NCBI GenBank assembly: GCA_009982845.1
Contig: JAADKB010000009.1
Span: 1,116,001 to 1,180,000, forward strand
Reading direction: 5' to 3'
Source: Delphinella strobiligena
Taxonomy: Eukaryota > Ascomycota > Dothideomycetes > Dothideales > Dothioraceae
Length of the DNA: 64,000 nt
The position numbers were made by a program, and so were the translations under genes. Positions 45,112 to 56,233 of this stretch are shown piece after piece. How positions within the stretch are numbered: position 1 is the first letter of the stretch; the number at the start of each line of letters is the position of its first letter. The notes under the pieces were generated by a model that was given only the letters and a program-made list of their open reading frames with translations, was not told where the DNA came from and ran no database searches.

Positions 45112-46565
45112 TCAAAACCAGCCATCAAAGTTTTCGGCAAAATGCACAGCAGCCTTTAGGCAGAAGCGTTCGGCATCTCCCCAAGTCTCTTCAACCACCT
45201 TCATCGCTCTCGAAACCTTGACAAAATGAGAATCAAGCTTCCACTGGCCATTAACAGCCTTGTCCTCGACATAATTCCATTCTCTTCCTTTCAGATCAAT
45301 GTCATGTATCTTGGCGAGGTCAATGTCAGGACGCGATTGAGCCATGTAAACCATGACGACCAGTAACCACCATTGTCTGATCAGGGGTATGTGCCATTTC
45401 TTCGGTATTAAGGGTATCACGATCCTCAGGGCATGCGAGGTAGTAAGGACATGGCAGAAGAAAAAGTCGAATTTCTTTCCAGGTTTGTGGGTGCTCACTA
45501 GCAGAGCTATGGCGGCGCGTTGCATGGCTTCGAATTGTGAGGGGAGATTGTGGAGGGTCAAAGAGTTCCAGTATTCTAGCATCAAGGACTCCTTCTCCTT
45601 ATCGGCCCAGACGGAATCGATATTCTCGTTACTGTCAGAGGGCCAGGTGAGATTGTCAAAGCGTTTGTCTTGACGCAGCTTGTCGAGGATGTCGAGAGGG
45701 TCGTCGGAGGACCATGGAGAAGGCTTGGTATAGGAACGATCGTCCAGGTATCTGTGTTGTTTGCCGTAAAAGGCGGAGGTGACGGCCAGTGCTTCGATTG
45801 CCAAAGTGGGTGAGTTGAGCTCTAATGCGTAGCCAAAATGGATGAGGGGGTGTCCCACTGTGAAAGCAATTAGTAGAGCGTGGGTTGTGGTTGGAGGGCA
45901 AATAAAGCATACGGTTGGTGATCATGCAATTGATCAAAGGATCGCCGTGGTGGTCGTCAAAGAAGAACTCATCGATCAGTTCCTTCCAATCGTAGCCGCG
46001 TTGGGCGAGCTGGTCTTCGTAAAAGTCGACCCATGCACGCTGGAAGCTGTGGTACATCACAATCAGCGATGAGAATATGAGATGACATGGTTGATGTTAA
46101 GCATACTCTCTCTTGCCCAGGTAATCACGCCAGTCGTGGCCCGAGATCTCGGCCGGAGCATCCTTCCACTCTTCCAGCTCTTCTGATTCCCTTTCATAGA
46201 TGGCATGCATCTGGTTCACGTCGGCGCCGAGGAGAAAGGCGGATCCCAGGATCTATGCATGCGTCTCAGCATTGTGTGCTTTCTTTCTTTCTTTCTTGCT
46301 GGGTGGGCATTTGCGTGGATCAACATACATGGGATGCATGGTTCTGGAATTGGAGGTTGTGATAGATAACGGCATGGTTGATGTGGTTGGCTCGGATCAA
46401 ATGTTTGAGTGTACGCTCTCGTTTATCCGGCGACTCTTCTATATCGTATATTTTGACTGATGATATATCGAGACCTTTCTCCGCCGAGTTTGGCCACGAT
46501 TCGCCGCTCCAGAGGAAACTGGGCAATCCAATGCCCAGCGATCTGAATGAGAACATGGCTGCCAT
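45112..46565 (-). CDS. Questin-oxidase-like (DUF4243/AflY-type) protein
   Basis: A member of the questin oxidase-like family, which includes Baeyer-Villiger-type ring-opening enzymes of fungal polyketide pathways and many homologs outside gene clusters. Exons: 46565..46329, 46252..46107, 46046..45913, 45857..45112, giving 420 residues. The four exons join in frame and give the family's landmarks in order: LKHLIRANHINHAVIYHNLQFQNH, ILGSAFLLGA, GHDWRDYLGKRDFQRAWVDFYEDQL, NLGHPLIHFGYALELNS, and a C-terminal FDFFFCHVLTTSHALRI stretch. The conserved His residues (HAVIYHN, GHPLIHFGYA, HVLTTSHALR) are the likely catalytic or structural centre. No polyketide synthase or other pathway gene lies in the window, so a metabolic role cannot be assigned. 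Confidence 0.88.
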
Positions 46566-46839
46566 TATTACGACAGACTGCCAGTAGAGTGTTGTACTGA
46601 AGGGTGAAGATGAGATCAAATCTGAGTATGAATTTCTAAGAGATGAGGTGGAACATGAGGGACCGCGAAGGACCAAACTGTGAAAGCTTCCCCGCAAATG
46701 CATCATCATCGTCATCATGGTCGCGTGTCGATCAGCTCATACCAATCTTGGCGTCTAATAAGGTATCCATTGAGAAGTTCGTCATGCGTCTCCTGATCTA
46801 TAGTACAAAGCCACTACTATATGGTAATATCAAATCAAT

Positions 46840-47808
46840 CTAGAATGCAAAGCTGGCCAATAGTCTGTCCTCGATGCCTCCCAGAATGCATTTGTGTTCG
46901 AGCACTTCGAGGTTCTCGGCTTCATTTTGGAATAGCTTGTCAGGGTCAGCCTCTGGACCCATGCCTGGCATGCCGGCGCCTCCCATTTGAGCTTGTTGCA
47001 TCTGCTGAGAAACCTGGCTAGCAGCTGGATTCGAGGTTAGTATAGTCGCTGGGCAGTCTTGTCATAGTCATTGTCAAGCTTACCATTGTTGCTTCCGAGG
47101 ATGAAGTTGTAGACAGGCTGCAGACCAAACAGGGTAAGGAAGTACCATGACAAACTAGAAACCCACCTCACGTCCAAATCTCTTGTGCCAACACCCGACT
47201 GAAGCATCGACTTGAACTGTGGGGTCAATGGGAAGGGAAGTTTCATAATGACATAGCCAGAGAAGAAAGCATTGATCCAACCCATGATCAGACTCTGAGG
47301 CACCATCATGGCCATGTTGCCCTTCATCATTCCCATCATGCCCTCCATCATAGCAGGATCAGTCATGGGATTCGGCCGAGGCTTTCCACGCATGTCTGGC
47401 TCAGCAAGGAAAACACCGGCCTTGTAGGCGTCGACCAGGTAGGCTCTGCGGGAGGCAAAGGATGCGGGCAGAAGCTGGTTGAAGTTGTTGCGCAAATTCA
47501 CGCCGCGCATAATGGCGCGCGACTGACGGAGGGCGGGCAGAGGTTGAGGTTTGGGCGTGGTTTGAAGGAGGGTGGATAGGTAATGACGGAGGATACCTGT
47601 CAAGACCTGTGATTACATTAGCCATTTGCAGCTAGAATATAAAGGCTCTGAAGTAGCTGTCTTCTCACCATGACGACGGTAATCGGAAACAGGATCCAGT
47701 AGCTGTAACTCGGTCAGTCTCGCATCTTCACACTTGTCGCAGCATGTACTCGTAGTCTTACAATAACGCTGGATCCCTGTGGATCGTTTGTACTACCGGC
47801 TCGGCCAT
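46840..47808 (-). CDS. EMC3: ER membrane protein complex subunit 3
   Basis: Insertase core subunit of the ER membrane protein complex (EMC), related to Oxa1/YidC/Get1, which inserts tail-anchored and multi-pass proteins into the ER membrane. Exons: 47808..47762, 47702..47669, 47606..47084, 47024..46840, giving 262 residues, close to yeast Emc3. The N terminus MAEPVVQTIHRDPALFYWIL is split by an intron and begins the first span (YWILFPITVVMVLTGILRHYL). The Met-rich segment PAMMEGMMGMMKGNMAMMVPQ follows, typical of the cytosolic groove. Two further spans follow (LIMGWINAFFSGYVIMKLPFPLT; WYFLTLFGLQPVYNFILG). The C-terminal tail is ALEN/LEVLEHKCILGGIEDRLL. The second exon is only 34 bases. It shares a 339-bp divergent intergenic region with SPC2. 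Confidence 0.94.
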
Positions 47809-48147
47809 CTTGTCTGTCTGGCTGCTTCTGGTACTTGAGCTGTGTCGACAGCTTTGTGTTGGGTAGTATTGTCAAACGTTCTATGAGTACGCCAAGAGGC
47901 TACGAATACTAAGGTAAGGTACGCTCAAAGTCGGCCTTGACCTTGACGTTGAAGCTCCGGCCTCCGGCCTCCGACCTCCTTCTCCGCAACTTTGGAGATG
48001 GATGCATCCACATCGCGAGCTTCAGACAACTGGCCAGGACATTGAACATTTCATTCCGAAAAAGAAAGGGAAGCATTTTCATAGCTCGAATACACTAGGA
48101 ATAAAACCATCTGGATCGTCGGTTGACCTTTATCCGCCTTTTCAGTC
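47809..48147. promoter_or_regulatory. Shared divergent promoter region of EMC3 and SPC2
   Basis: 339 bp lie between the two start codons on opposite strands, so both transcripts must initiate here or overlap. Visible elements are the motif ACTAAGGTAAGGTACG at ~47908-47923 and a CCGGCCT/CCGACCT triple repeat at ~47956-47979. No TATA element is obvious. Confidence 0.5.
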
Positions 48148-48980
48148 ATGTCAGAAGACTCGAGAATATCACCTTACAATCTTGCCGGTAAGCACTCGCG
48201 AGCAGCTACTCTACACAAATACCACACCCTCAGTACTCCTAACCACAAACTCAGACTGCAAAAACACAACCGACGATGCTCTTCAAAACTACCTCACCTC
48301 CCTCCCTGAAGTCCGCCAATCTCACTTCTACACCGACGTCAAACTCGCCCTAGGCTACACAGCTGTCATTATATCCGCCGTCTGCTTCGCTTTCGACTAC
48401 AAGCTAGGCTTCGAAGCTACCAAGGGCTGGACTGCAATCGCTGTCGTCGTATACTTTGCTCTCAACGGCGCTTTTACATACTGGATCTGGGCTGTGGAGA
48501 AGGGTCTTGTCTTCACTGGAAATTGGAAGGGTAGAAACGTGAGTAGCCACGACCACTATACAGTCCTCCTATCGCGCCATGACTTTACCACTGAAGCCTA
48601 GACATGACTCTCAGATGGCTGACTTGACGTAACAGTTGACCATTTCTTCGAGAGTAAACAAGTTCGACCCCACCTACAGACTCACAATCAAATACTCCAA
48701 GGCTGTCGACAGTGCAGACATGGAACAGCTGGAATTGGATGCACCCTTCACTCAATGGTTCACTGCCGATGGCTTCTTTGTCGCCAAACCCTTCCAGCAG
48801 TGGCTAGCAAGCACTGTAACACTGATCGGAGAAATTGACCCCAAAAACGTTGTAGAGGGAGGAGCTAAGGGTGCAGTCAAGAGTCGGACCGTACCATCAG
48901 ACGGCGTTGCTGGTGTTTCGAAGGGTCTTGCACAGGAGGCACGCAAAGCTCAGTCCAAGCTCTCCAAGCGCAAAGCATGA
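48148..48980 (+). CDS. SPC2: Signal peptidase complex subunit 2
   Basis: Non-catalytic subunit of the ER signal peptidase complex (Spc2/SPCS2, SPC25 family), which links the peptidase to the Sec61 translocon. Exons: 48148..48187, 48255..48538, 48636..48980, giving 222 residues. Splicing of the first intron (donor GTAAGC, branch CCTAAC) yields YNLADCKNTTDDALQNYL, matching the usual N terminus. The unspliced frame is longer but does not. Two membrane spans follow (LALGYTAVIISAVCFAFDY; TAIAVVVYFALNGAFTYWIW), then EKGLVFTGNWK. The cytosolic domain is next, with NKFDPTYRLTIKYS and FTQWFTADGFFVAKPFQQW. A Lys-rich C terminus (KAQSKLSKRKA) completes the protein. Confidence 0.93.
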
Positions 48981-49416
48981 GTCGTTGCTGCTTTGAGTTC
49001 ATCTTGTATTGCATGTCGATTTTTGGCCGGCCTTCCATAGGGCAAGCGTAGGCATGGAAAAGTAGATATCAGGCTTTTTATACCCAGGACCCTTTTGTCC
49101 AGCTTATCAAATTCGGCCAGATACGCCCTGAACGCCGCAAATCCTTTCCTTTTCCCTATTCTCTAAACACTTCCTCTTCGCTCGCATGACCGAGCATCGA
49201 GGGCTTCAAACCCAGCTTCCTCCCTTGCTTTGGCTTGAAAAACTTGTAGGTACCTTGGTAGTCAGACTGCAAAGCAAGCTCTCTTTGAGCTGGCCATCGG
49301 GGGAACTCGGCTGGCCGACAACTTTCCTTTCCACCAACTTTGTTGTCCAGGCATTCATGCCGGCCTTCCCTCTCGCGAGGCAAATCGCTGCACATTACTT
49401 GAGAATCTAGGAAGTT
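48981..49416. other. Convergent 3' intergenic region
   Basis: Gap between the converging SPC2 and RPC25 genes. Frames here are short, overlap on both strands and have no domain; presumed 3' UTRs. Confidence 0.5.
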
Positions 49417-50266
49417 TCATTCTAGTCCTTCCATAGCGTCGGCGCCGCCATCAGCCTGCGCATCACCATTTCCCTCTACCGCGTGCTCCTCTCCATCAAT
49501 AGGATCGTCTTCTTGCTCCCACCAAAGCAAGGGTCCGAGCCCACTCTGCTGCATAGAAGCCTATCGAACAATCAGTCTCTGTCCACACACAGTCATTCCG
49601 TGAATTCACTTACAGTAATCTCATACGGCGAAATCCTCGCCTCATTCTGCTCCTCATTCTCCGCCTGCTCAGCCTGCATCTGTTGCTTGTCCGGACTCAG
49701 ATCCGTCCACGTCTCTCCCTCCACTCTGAACCTCACATGCTCGAAGTTATCAAAGAAGAACTCTGCGCCCTCGTCCGCTCGCCAAACCCAAGTCTGCTCC
49801 ACCTGATCGAAATGCGCAGGATCAAACAGCATATGCGGCGCGGGGACAAAGATATCCTCGAAGAAATCCATGCTGATGCGGATACCCATTTCGGTATTGC
49901 TGACGATTCTGCCCTGCAAGATTTCGCCCTTGAAAGGCCGGAAGACTATGAGTCTGAAATCGACATTGACATTCACTATGCCGGTGCCGTGACCGATCAA
50001 GCCCTCGGACGTCTCGAGAATGTCGTAGAGGCCCAGACAGAGTCCGACTTTGTGGATCACTTTGTCGCTGTATTTGGCGTTGATGTTGTCTTCGATTGCT
50101 TGTGCGCTACGCTTTTCGAAGTCTTGCGGCGCGATTTGGATCAAGTCCGCAATGGTGACCTTGACAGGAATGAGAATTTGATGATTCTTTTCTGCTTTCT
50201 TTTTTATGTTTCTTCTATAGGATGCGCATACAGAGAATGAAAATGGTTACTCACAAGAATATACAT
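49417..50266 (-). CDS. RPC25: RNA polymerase III subunit RPC25 (RPC8, Rpb7-like)
   Basis: Stalk subunit of RNA polymerase III, paralog of Rpb7, working with Rpc17 in initiation. Exons: 50266..50255, 50159..49614, 49560..49417, giving 233 residues. The first exon carries only MYIL; joining it gives MYILVTIADLIQIAPQDF, the standard N-terminal RNP-like fold start. Further landmarks are YSDKVIHKVGLCLGLYDI and GIVNVNVDFRLIVFRPFKGEI. The OB-fold region is MGIRISMDFFEDIFVPAPHM, followed by WVWRADEGAEFFFDN. The last exon gives SGLGPLLWWEQED and an acidic tail. It shares a 410-bp divergent upstream region with the NUFIP1-like gene. Confidence 0.94.
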
Positions 50267-50676
50267 CTTGGCTTTTGATGTGAGGAAATGAGATGGAGAT
50301 TGTGTATAAAATTATGTTCAGAAATTCAGCACAGCTCTGCGCGAGCCAACTGGTCATGTTCAAGTGGAAACGAGTACCAAGATGCAATTGCTATAACATT
50401 TTTGCGCCTGCGAACGTGGATAGTGGTCGAGTCGCCTCGAGGTCTTTTGCAGGTGAATTGTTCTTCAGCCCTGCTAGAGCCTCGAAAGCTTACCTTAGTG
50501 CAAAGTCAAAGTCTTGGCATCGAAGTTGGTCTTTTATTCCCATCACATGCAATCATGAATCTTCTTAATCAATCAACACACCATCTCTTTATTGAAGACT
50601 TACAAGCTTACAGCTGGGCTGAGCAAAAGAAATCTCTATCAGGAATGAACTTTCGAAATCTGTAAAAAATACAAAA
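50267..50676. promoter_or_regulatory. Shared divergent promoter region of RPC25 and the NUFIP1-like gene
   Basis: 410 bp between opposite start codons. No defined element was recognised by eye; the half near the NUFIP1-like gene is A-rich just before the ATG. Confidence 0.4.
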
Positions 50677-52538
50677 ATGACTGGCTTCTCTTTCCCGCCA
50701 CCACCTCCACCCCCTCCAAAAGCTGCACCATCGCAGCAGCCTGAACCTGTCCAAAACTTTTCTCGTGGAGGTGGTCGTGGTAGAGGTGGCCGTGGTAATC
50801 CTCGAGGTCGAGACGGCCAACAACAGCGAGGAGGTCGACAACAATCCAATCCAAATTATGTGCCGCAAAACTTCAATCAAAACGGTAATTTGAATGGGAT
50901 GGGCTATGGTGGGATTCAACAGCAGTTATATAATGCCCCTGGAAGCTTTCAGCAAAGTTATCCCATTCCTCCCGGAGCCTATGTAAATCCGGCATTCAGT
51001 CCTCTCCAGACACAAGCCCAGAGTGCTCCGGTGTCTCAATATGGACAACTGCGGCAGTATGGACAACAATACGGCCGGCAATATCAACAACAAAATGTGT
51101 ATCAAAACCCTGGAGTTTCTCCAGGTGGCCAAAAAAGGTCCGCACAGCAGGCCTTTGGACACAGTCACAAGCACCCGATGAAGAAACCACCAAGTGCACC
51201 AAGAGTACCTGCAGCACCCGCGGTCCCAAGCTTTGGTGCACCCATTCCTATTCCCTCCAAGTCCTCAACAACAGGTCCACCGTCTCAGCCAGCGACCAAG
51301 AAAGCAGCCGACAAGAAACACGTGAACCTCTTCGGCCTGACAGCAGGGGGCACTGTCGCAGAGCCCACTGCAGCAGAAAGCGAGAACGAAGAAGACGACG
51401 TAGACGAAGAAGCCGCTTTTGCCTCGAACGTCTCAACCGAGCCCATGCAAGTCGAATACAACGGCGAAACATACAATCTGAACTTGCCAGCAGAACTAGC
51501 AGCATGGATAGCAGAGCGCAAACGAAACTTCCCGACTCGGCAAAGGGTCGAGGAGAAGAAAGCCGAGGTGCGAACGAGGATGGAAGAGCGGAAGCGCATC
51601 GAGGAGGAGACTAGAGCGGCGCTGCTTGCGGACCCAGGGAGTGCTTTGCCTAATGTCAGAGGGTTCAAGACCGAGCGTGGTGGGAAGAAGGACCGAAATC
51701 TGGACAGGCAGAGACAGCGGGGGGCAAAAGGGAGAGAGAATGCTGCTGCGGTGTCCACTCAGGAGACTAGCTTTGAGCGGACTGCGGAAGCCCCTACTAC
51801 ACAGTCGCAGAAACCTTCTTTAGAAGAGCTGAAGAAGCAACTAGAGATGCAGACGCAGAAAATGGAGGAAATGAAGAAAACTCTAGCCTCGAACGAGGCA
51901 AAAGCAGCGACTGGAGGAAGCCGTTCAACTGAAGTCAATACAACGAATGACGTCTCGAGTCTGGGAGCAACGCCATCAGAATCTCAAAATCCAGCAGCAG
52001 ACGTCAACCCCACTTCACAGATCGACAAAGCAACGACAACAACCATAACAACCAACGCACTAGACGTTTTCGCAGCCGCAATCGACACATATCCAGAACC
52101 CCCCTCGAACCCACCACCAACGTCTCAGACCCCAAGTCCTCCTCCTCCTCCTCCTCCTCCTCCTCCTCCTCCTCAGACAGCTCCGACTCACCCCCAGAAG
52201 AAACCTCAACGCGCCCACACTCCCCCCCACCCATCCCCTACAGCAACCCAACCCGCCCTGTCTGCCGCGCCTTTGCCCTCCACGGGACCTGCAGATTCGG
52301 ACCTAGATGTAGACATAAGCATGAATCATCCGCTTTGACGCAATTAGCTGCTGCCAAGGCCCACGGCGATTCTAGGGGTGAAAGGGAAAGGGGTGAGAGG
52401 GGTGAGAAAAAGGCTAGGAGGACGACATCTCTATTTACGAAAATGGTTGAGAGTGAGAGGGAGGAGGAGGGGATGGTGGTTTTGATGGCTATTAGACATC
52501 TTGGTCGAGTTGGGTTTTTTACTGGTAGTCGGCGCTGA
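50677..52538 (+). CDS. NUFIP1/Rsa1-like box C/D snoRNP assembly protein with C-terminal CCCH finger; frame break
   Basis: Nuclear protein with a NUFIP1-type conserved segment; the yeast relative Rsa1 assembles box C/D snoRNPs with the R2TP complex. It opens with a proline run (FPPPPPPPPK) and RGG repeats (GGGRGRGGRGNPRGRDG). A Gln/Asn/Tyr-rich region comes next. The NUFIP1 motif AWIAERKRNFPTRQRVEEKK starts at about residue 277, with a coiled coil (LEELKKQLEMQTQKMEEMKK) after it. The primary frame runs to 52338 through a CCT-encoded proline run. In the -1 frame the same DNA gives a Ser/Asp run and a good CCCH finger at 52263-52316 (C-x7-C-x5-C-x3-H: CRAFALHGTCRFGPRC then RHKH). That frame continues to a stop at 52536-52538. 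So either a short intron of 3n+2 bases (candidates 51959-52020, 52066-52136) or an indel lies before ~52140. I extend the gene to the CCCH frame stop. Confidence 0.8.
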
Positions 52539-53057
52539 GATGGGTGGGTTTGGCTTGATGTCGGTGTATGAGGTGGTTGGGTAAGTAGGTAGGTATATAT
52601 ACTATGAACATCATGTAGCATTACAAGGTGGTATCGCATATTGCAAAGACGCGCGCCATATCTAACATACATGACGAGCTTCTAGGAATAGATACCCTAG
52701 CACGATGCATCTTCGAGAACGACAGCTATATCCAAACAATGGCGAAGAACACAGGGCTCAGAAAGGCCATCTTTCCTCTTCTCTTCATTTGGCTTTCTGC
52801 CCGTGATCTTGATCGATTGCAAACGGTAATCGCAGAACGTGTTGCGAAAGATGAGGGTAAAAAACAGGGCCTGCTACATCACCTCGGCTTCGCCCCACCC
52901 AGCCCAAATTGCCATCCCACAACAAAAGTGCCGCCTAACCAGTTAGGCTGAATTTTGAAACCCGTGTGTTATTCACCGTGTGTTATTCATGCCCCCTTCC
53001 CAAGCGCCTTCGCTATGCACATGACCTATCTTGTTTGAAAACCCCGCAATGCCTTCT
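52539..53057. other. Convergent 3' intergenic region
   Basis: 0.5 kb between converging genes. A GTG-initiated frame at 52628-52951 has no recognised domain and lies where 3' UTRs are expected. Confidence 0.45.
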
Positions 53058-55789
53058 CTATGAAGCGGCGGGAGCGGCCTGCGTCTGAGCGTCCTGCAAG
53101 ATCTCGGGCCGGTATTTCGCGAGCAGTTTTGTGACGAAGGGCCGTGAATCGTCATCTAGAATTCGGAAATCAGCATGGCTGTCCATAATGTTGGAAGAGG
53201 TAGATTCCCGCTTACAGTTTCTGTAAAGCTCCTCCAGGGCATCGATGCCCATTTTCTTGACGGGAGGACGGTACATGATCAGGTATCTGGGTATCATTGT
53301 GAGCCCAACATCATAAACCAGCCGTTCGCAAAAGCACTCACGTCAATGCCATGACCACCAATTGCACTCTCTCGGGATCCTTGGCCAGCCGAACCACTCT
53401 GTTCAGCACGTCCTCGTTCAGAGCGGGAATCTCGCTGAGGAACCGTATCAGAAGATTACGATCATTGGACTCGATAAAAGGCATGATGCCATCAAGTGTC
53501 TTGAGCATCCACTTTTCGTAATTCTCGGGTACAAAGTCTGCTTCTGGTGTCGTCTGCCGTACAAGTCGATCATTGTACCATTCCTCGGTCAGCCAACCAA
53601 TTGCGACCCCGATACGACGACGGAAATCTTCAATGATATACATGTACATGGCATTCCTGATTGCGTCGTTCGGAGTGAAGACAGGTTTAGACAGACTTCG
53701 TGATTCTGACTTGATCGACGTATCATCTAGGCCAGCTGAAGCGCGGGTGGCAAGGCGCGTGATTGTAGTTATCCAGGCATCTCGATCGATGTTTCCGGCG
53801 GCAAGCCTGTTGAAGCCTCGTACTTGTGGCGTCTTCGAGGGTGCGACCTGGTCCGGTGCAGACAGATTTCCGAATACACGTGCCACTGCGCCTTTACTAT
53901 ATTCTAACGTCTCATCAGTGGTGAGCGGAGGCGGGGCTGGGAGGTTGAAAGGCCCGAGAGCAACCTGCTCAGCAGCATCCTCTGTAGGAGCCTGGTCGAG
54001 CTCGTTCAAAATCTGTTCCGTATTCTCGAGGCCCGGTTCGTACTCGTCATCTTCATCCACAGGTGGCACTCCGGTGATTGATCTCGTGGGGATAGATGTA
54101 TGGTTGGAAGCTGACTTTGACAAATCAAGATAGCGTGCGCGAACAGTCTGTAGATCGTCAGTCAGCTCTGTTGAGAACAAAGGTAGTAGCATGCATGGCG
54201 CAGCAGTCACGTGATCTTCGATGCATCGCAATGGCACAGACCACATTCATCTGGATCGCCCGTGAGGCTAATGGCATGCGGCTACGGGAAATGAAAGCGC
54301 AGGGCAGATGGAGTTCGTACATCGATAGCTTGATCCATCTTCTCCTTGTCTATGGACACCAACAATGGCACCACGATACTTTGGAGGATGTTCAGAGGAA
54401 TTACGTTCACGTCGAAGCTTTTCAATCCCTGCTCTTGTGTGAGGGTGAATAGCTGAGCATAGCTGACAGGCCCAGGAGGAAGAGGGGGAGGTTGAGAGGG
54501 CTGGTGGACTGGTGGAACCTGGGCATCGACACGTTGGCGCTTCGCATATGACAAACCGTCTGTTGGCTCGACCGGAGCTGGCCTCTTCCGGGTGAGCTCA
54601 TCAAAGGCCTCTGGCAAAGAATGCCTAATACGATCGACGCCTTGCTGTATTCGGCCAGACATTGGATGTTGTGGGTTTCTGTCGAAAGATTAGCGGAAGG
54701 CGGCTGACGTGTGAATGGCGAAACACACTTCTTGATGATATTCGTTAGAAAGGTCATGGTTGTCCTAGCCATGGACCGGACCATGACCTTGTTCTTCGCT
54801 GTGACAGGAGTAGCCTGGGCAAGCAAAAGAGGATTGAAACCGAGAACAGTAGAAACGATTTTGTTGGCAATAGAAGCTCTCGTCTTAACAAGAGATCCCA
54901 AGCTGTTCAAGGTCGCAGTTACGAGTAAGGCATCGCTGGTGATGAGATTAGAAGGGTGTAAATAGCCGTTTCTGCAGTGTCCTCACCTGCTCTGATCTTG
55001 CAGCACGCTGAGCAGACGATCGAGGAGACCCGATGCCTCTGCTTCAAGATTGGCTGGAGGGATAATAGGATGATCCCGAGGGACCAAGGCTAACGAGATC
55101 TCGTTCATATCCGGACGCTAGATTAGTGGTCAACTGTCATGGACTTCTATAGACATTGAGACTGCACGCACTCTTGGATCTGCAATTATGCCTGGAGTCT
55201 GCGTCTGCACGACTTTCTGAACAAACTTGACGCAGCATATTTGAGCACCTGGTGGAAGACTATCCATCCTGCGAAGAATGCTGGACTTGATACCAGCCAT
55301 CTTCTGCCACGACTGGGCGTCATTCGGGTTTGCGATACTGAACAACGAATATAAGACACGGTGCGCAGAAAGTTATGTGCGCATCACAATATGATATGCC
55401 TGTGAAGCATAGGGAAAATGCACCCAACAAATTATCTATTGGGAGGGGCGTACTCACATGTGTCTGAAGACAAAAGGGTATATGCTTGCCGCAGTTTGTA
55501 CGGCGCTCTTAATGACTGCAGTATCCTCGTTTGTGCTGTCCAGGAAGCCCTTCAATGTATCCAAAACCAGCAAGCTTAGAGTCTGCTTATGATCCGATGC
55601 GAGGACGGGGGAGGCAAAGGTTTCAGCGAAGAAATCGGAACCCCATCTTCGGAGCTCAAGGATGGCGTCTGCGCCAACAATTCGAAGAAGGCCAGGGACA
55701 ATTTGAGGATAGAGAGCGGGATCGGCGAGGGCGAGATTGCGCGCAGCATTAAGCTGCTTGATGGTGTCCATAATATTTGGCGCAGCCAT
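53058..55789 (-). CDS. PTA1: Symplekin/Pta1, mRNA cleavage and polyadenylation factor scaffold
   Basis: Scaffold of the cleavage and polyadenylation factor (yeast Pta1, animal symplekin) in the nucleus, bridging the poly(A) and phosphatase modules. Eight exons: 55789..55458, 55337..55172, 55117..54987, 54935..54729, 54678..54321, 54147..53342, 53286..53216, 53155..53058, giving 722 residues. The N-terminal ~300 residues form the symplekin/Pta1 HEAT-repeat domain (DTIKQLNAARNLALADPALYP; WQKMAGIKSSILRRMDSLPP; ALVPRDHPIIPPANLEAEA). A proline-rich, disordered linker containing a basic motif (RKRPAPVEP, KRQRVDAQ) follows. The C-terminal alpha-helical region has EKWMLKTLDGIMPFIESNDRNLLIRFLSEIP and a short Ala-rich end. 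All joins close in frame. It diverges from COA3 over 444 bp. Confidence 0.92.
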
Positions 55790-56233
55790 GGTTTCGGCGA
55801 GTAAAGGTAATTGTTGCGGCGTGCAAAGGTCTCACGAGCGACTTGAAGGAAATTGAAGCTATGCTAGCTACACTGCCTGTTGCATGCGACTGAACTTCCT
55901 GCTATGGAGACGATCCGTTCATGCCTCCATTGACCGAGCTTAGACGGTGTCAGTGTTCAACATCAAGTGTAAAGCTGAAAGGAAAAATGTCGCGTGGGTT
56001 GAGGTGTCGTTTGTTCGAATGAATTACGTTTGTCCGTGATGAATGCTCGAAGTCGAATGACGCGCTTCACCGAGACCACCTCAATACGGAAGCTGTCTGA
56101 GGTAAGGTAGGAATGTGAAAGTCACGCCCGGACCGAGGTATATCCGGCGGCGCTCATGATTCCATGAGTGTTTGACGACTTCGACATTGCGTTATAATAA
56201 GCATTCAAACAACATTTTGATCACTCAACCACC
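55790..56233. promoter_or_regulatory. Shared divergent promoter region of PTA1 and COA3
   Basis: 444 bp between opposite start codons. It contains a GAGGTAAGGTAGG motif at ~56099-56111, one of the recurrent set. No other element recognised. Confidence 0.45.

Noticed and set aside
49156..49410. Opposite-strand frames of 74-79 codons between SPC2 and RPC25
   Set aside because: Short, mutually overlapping and lying in a convergent 3' interval; no family features.
52628..52951. 107-codon plus-strand frame between NUFIP1-like and PTA1 genes
   Set aside because: GTG start, no domain, located in a convergent 3' region where untranslated sequence is expected.
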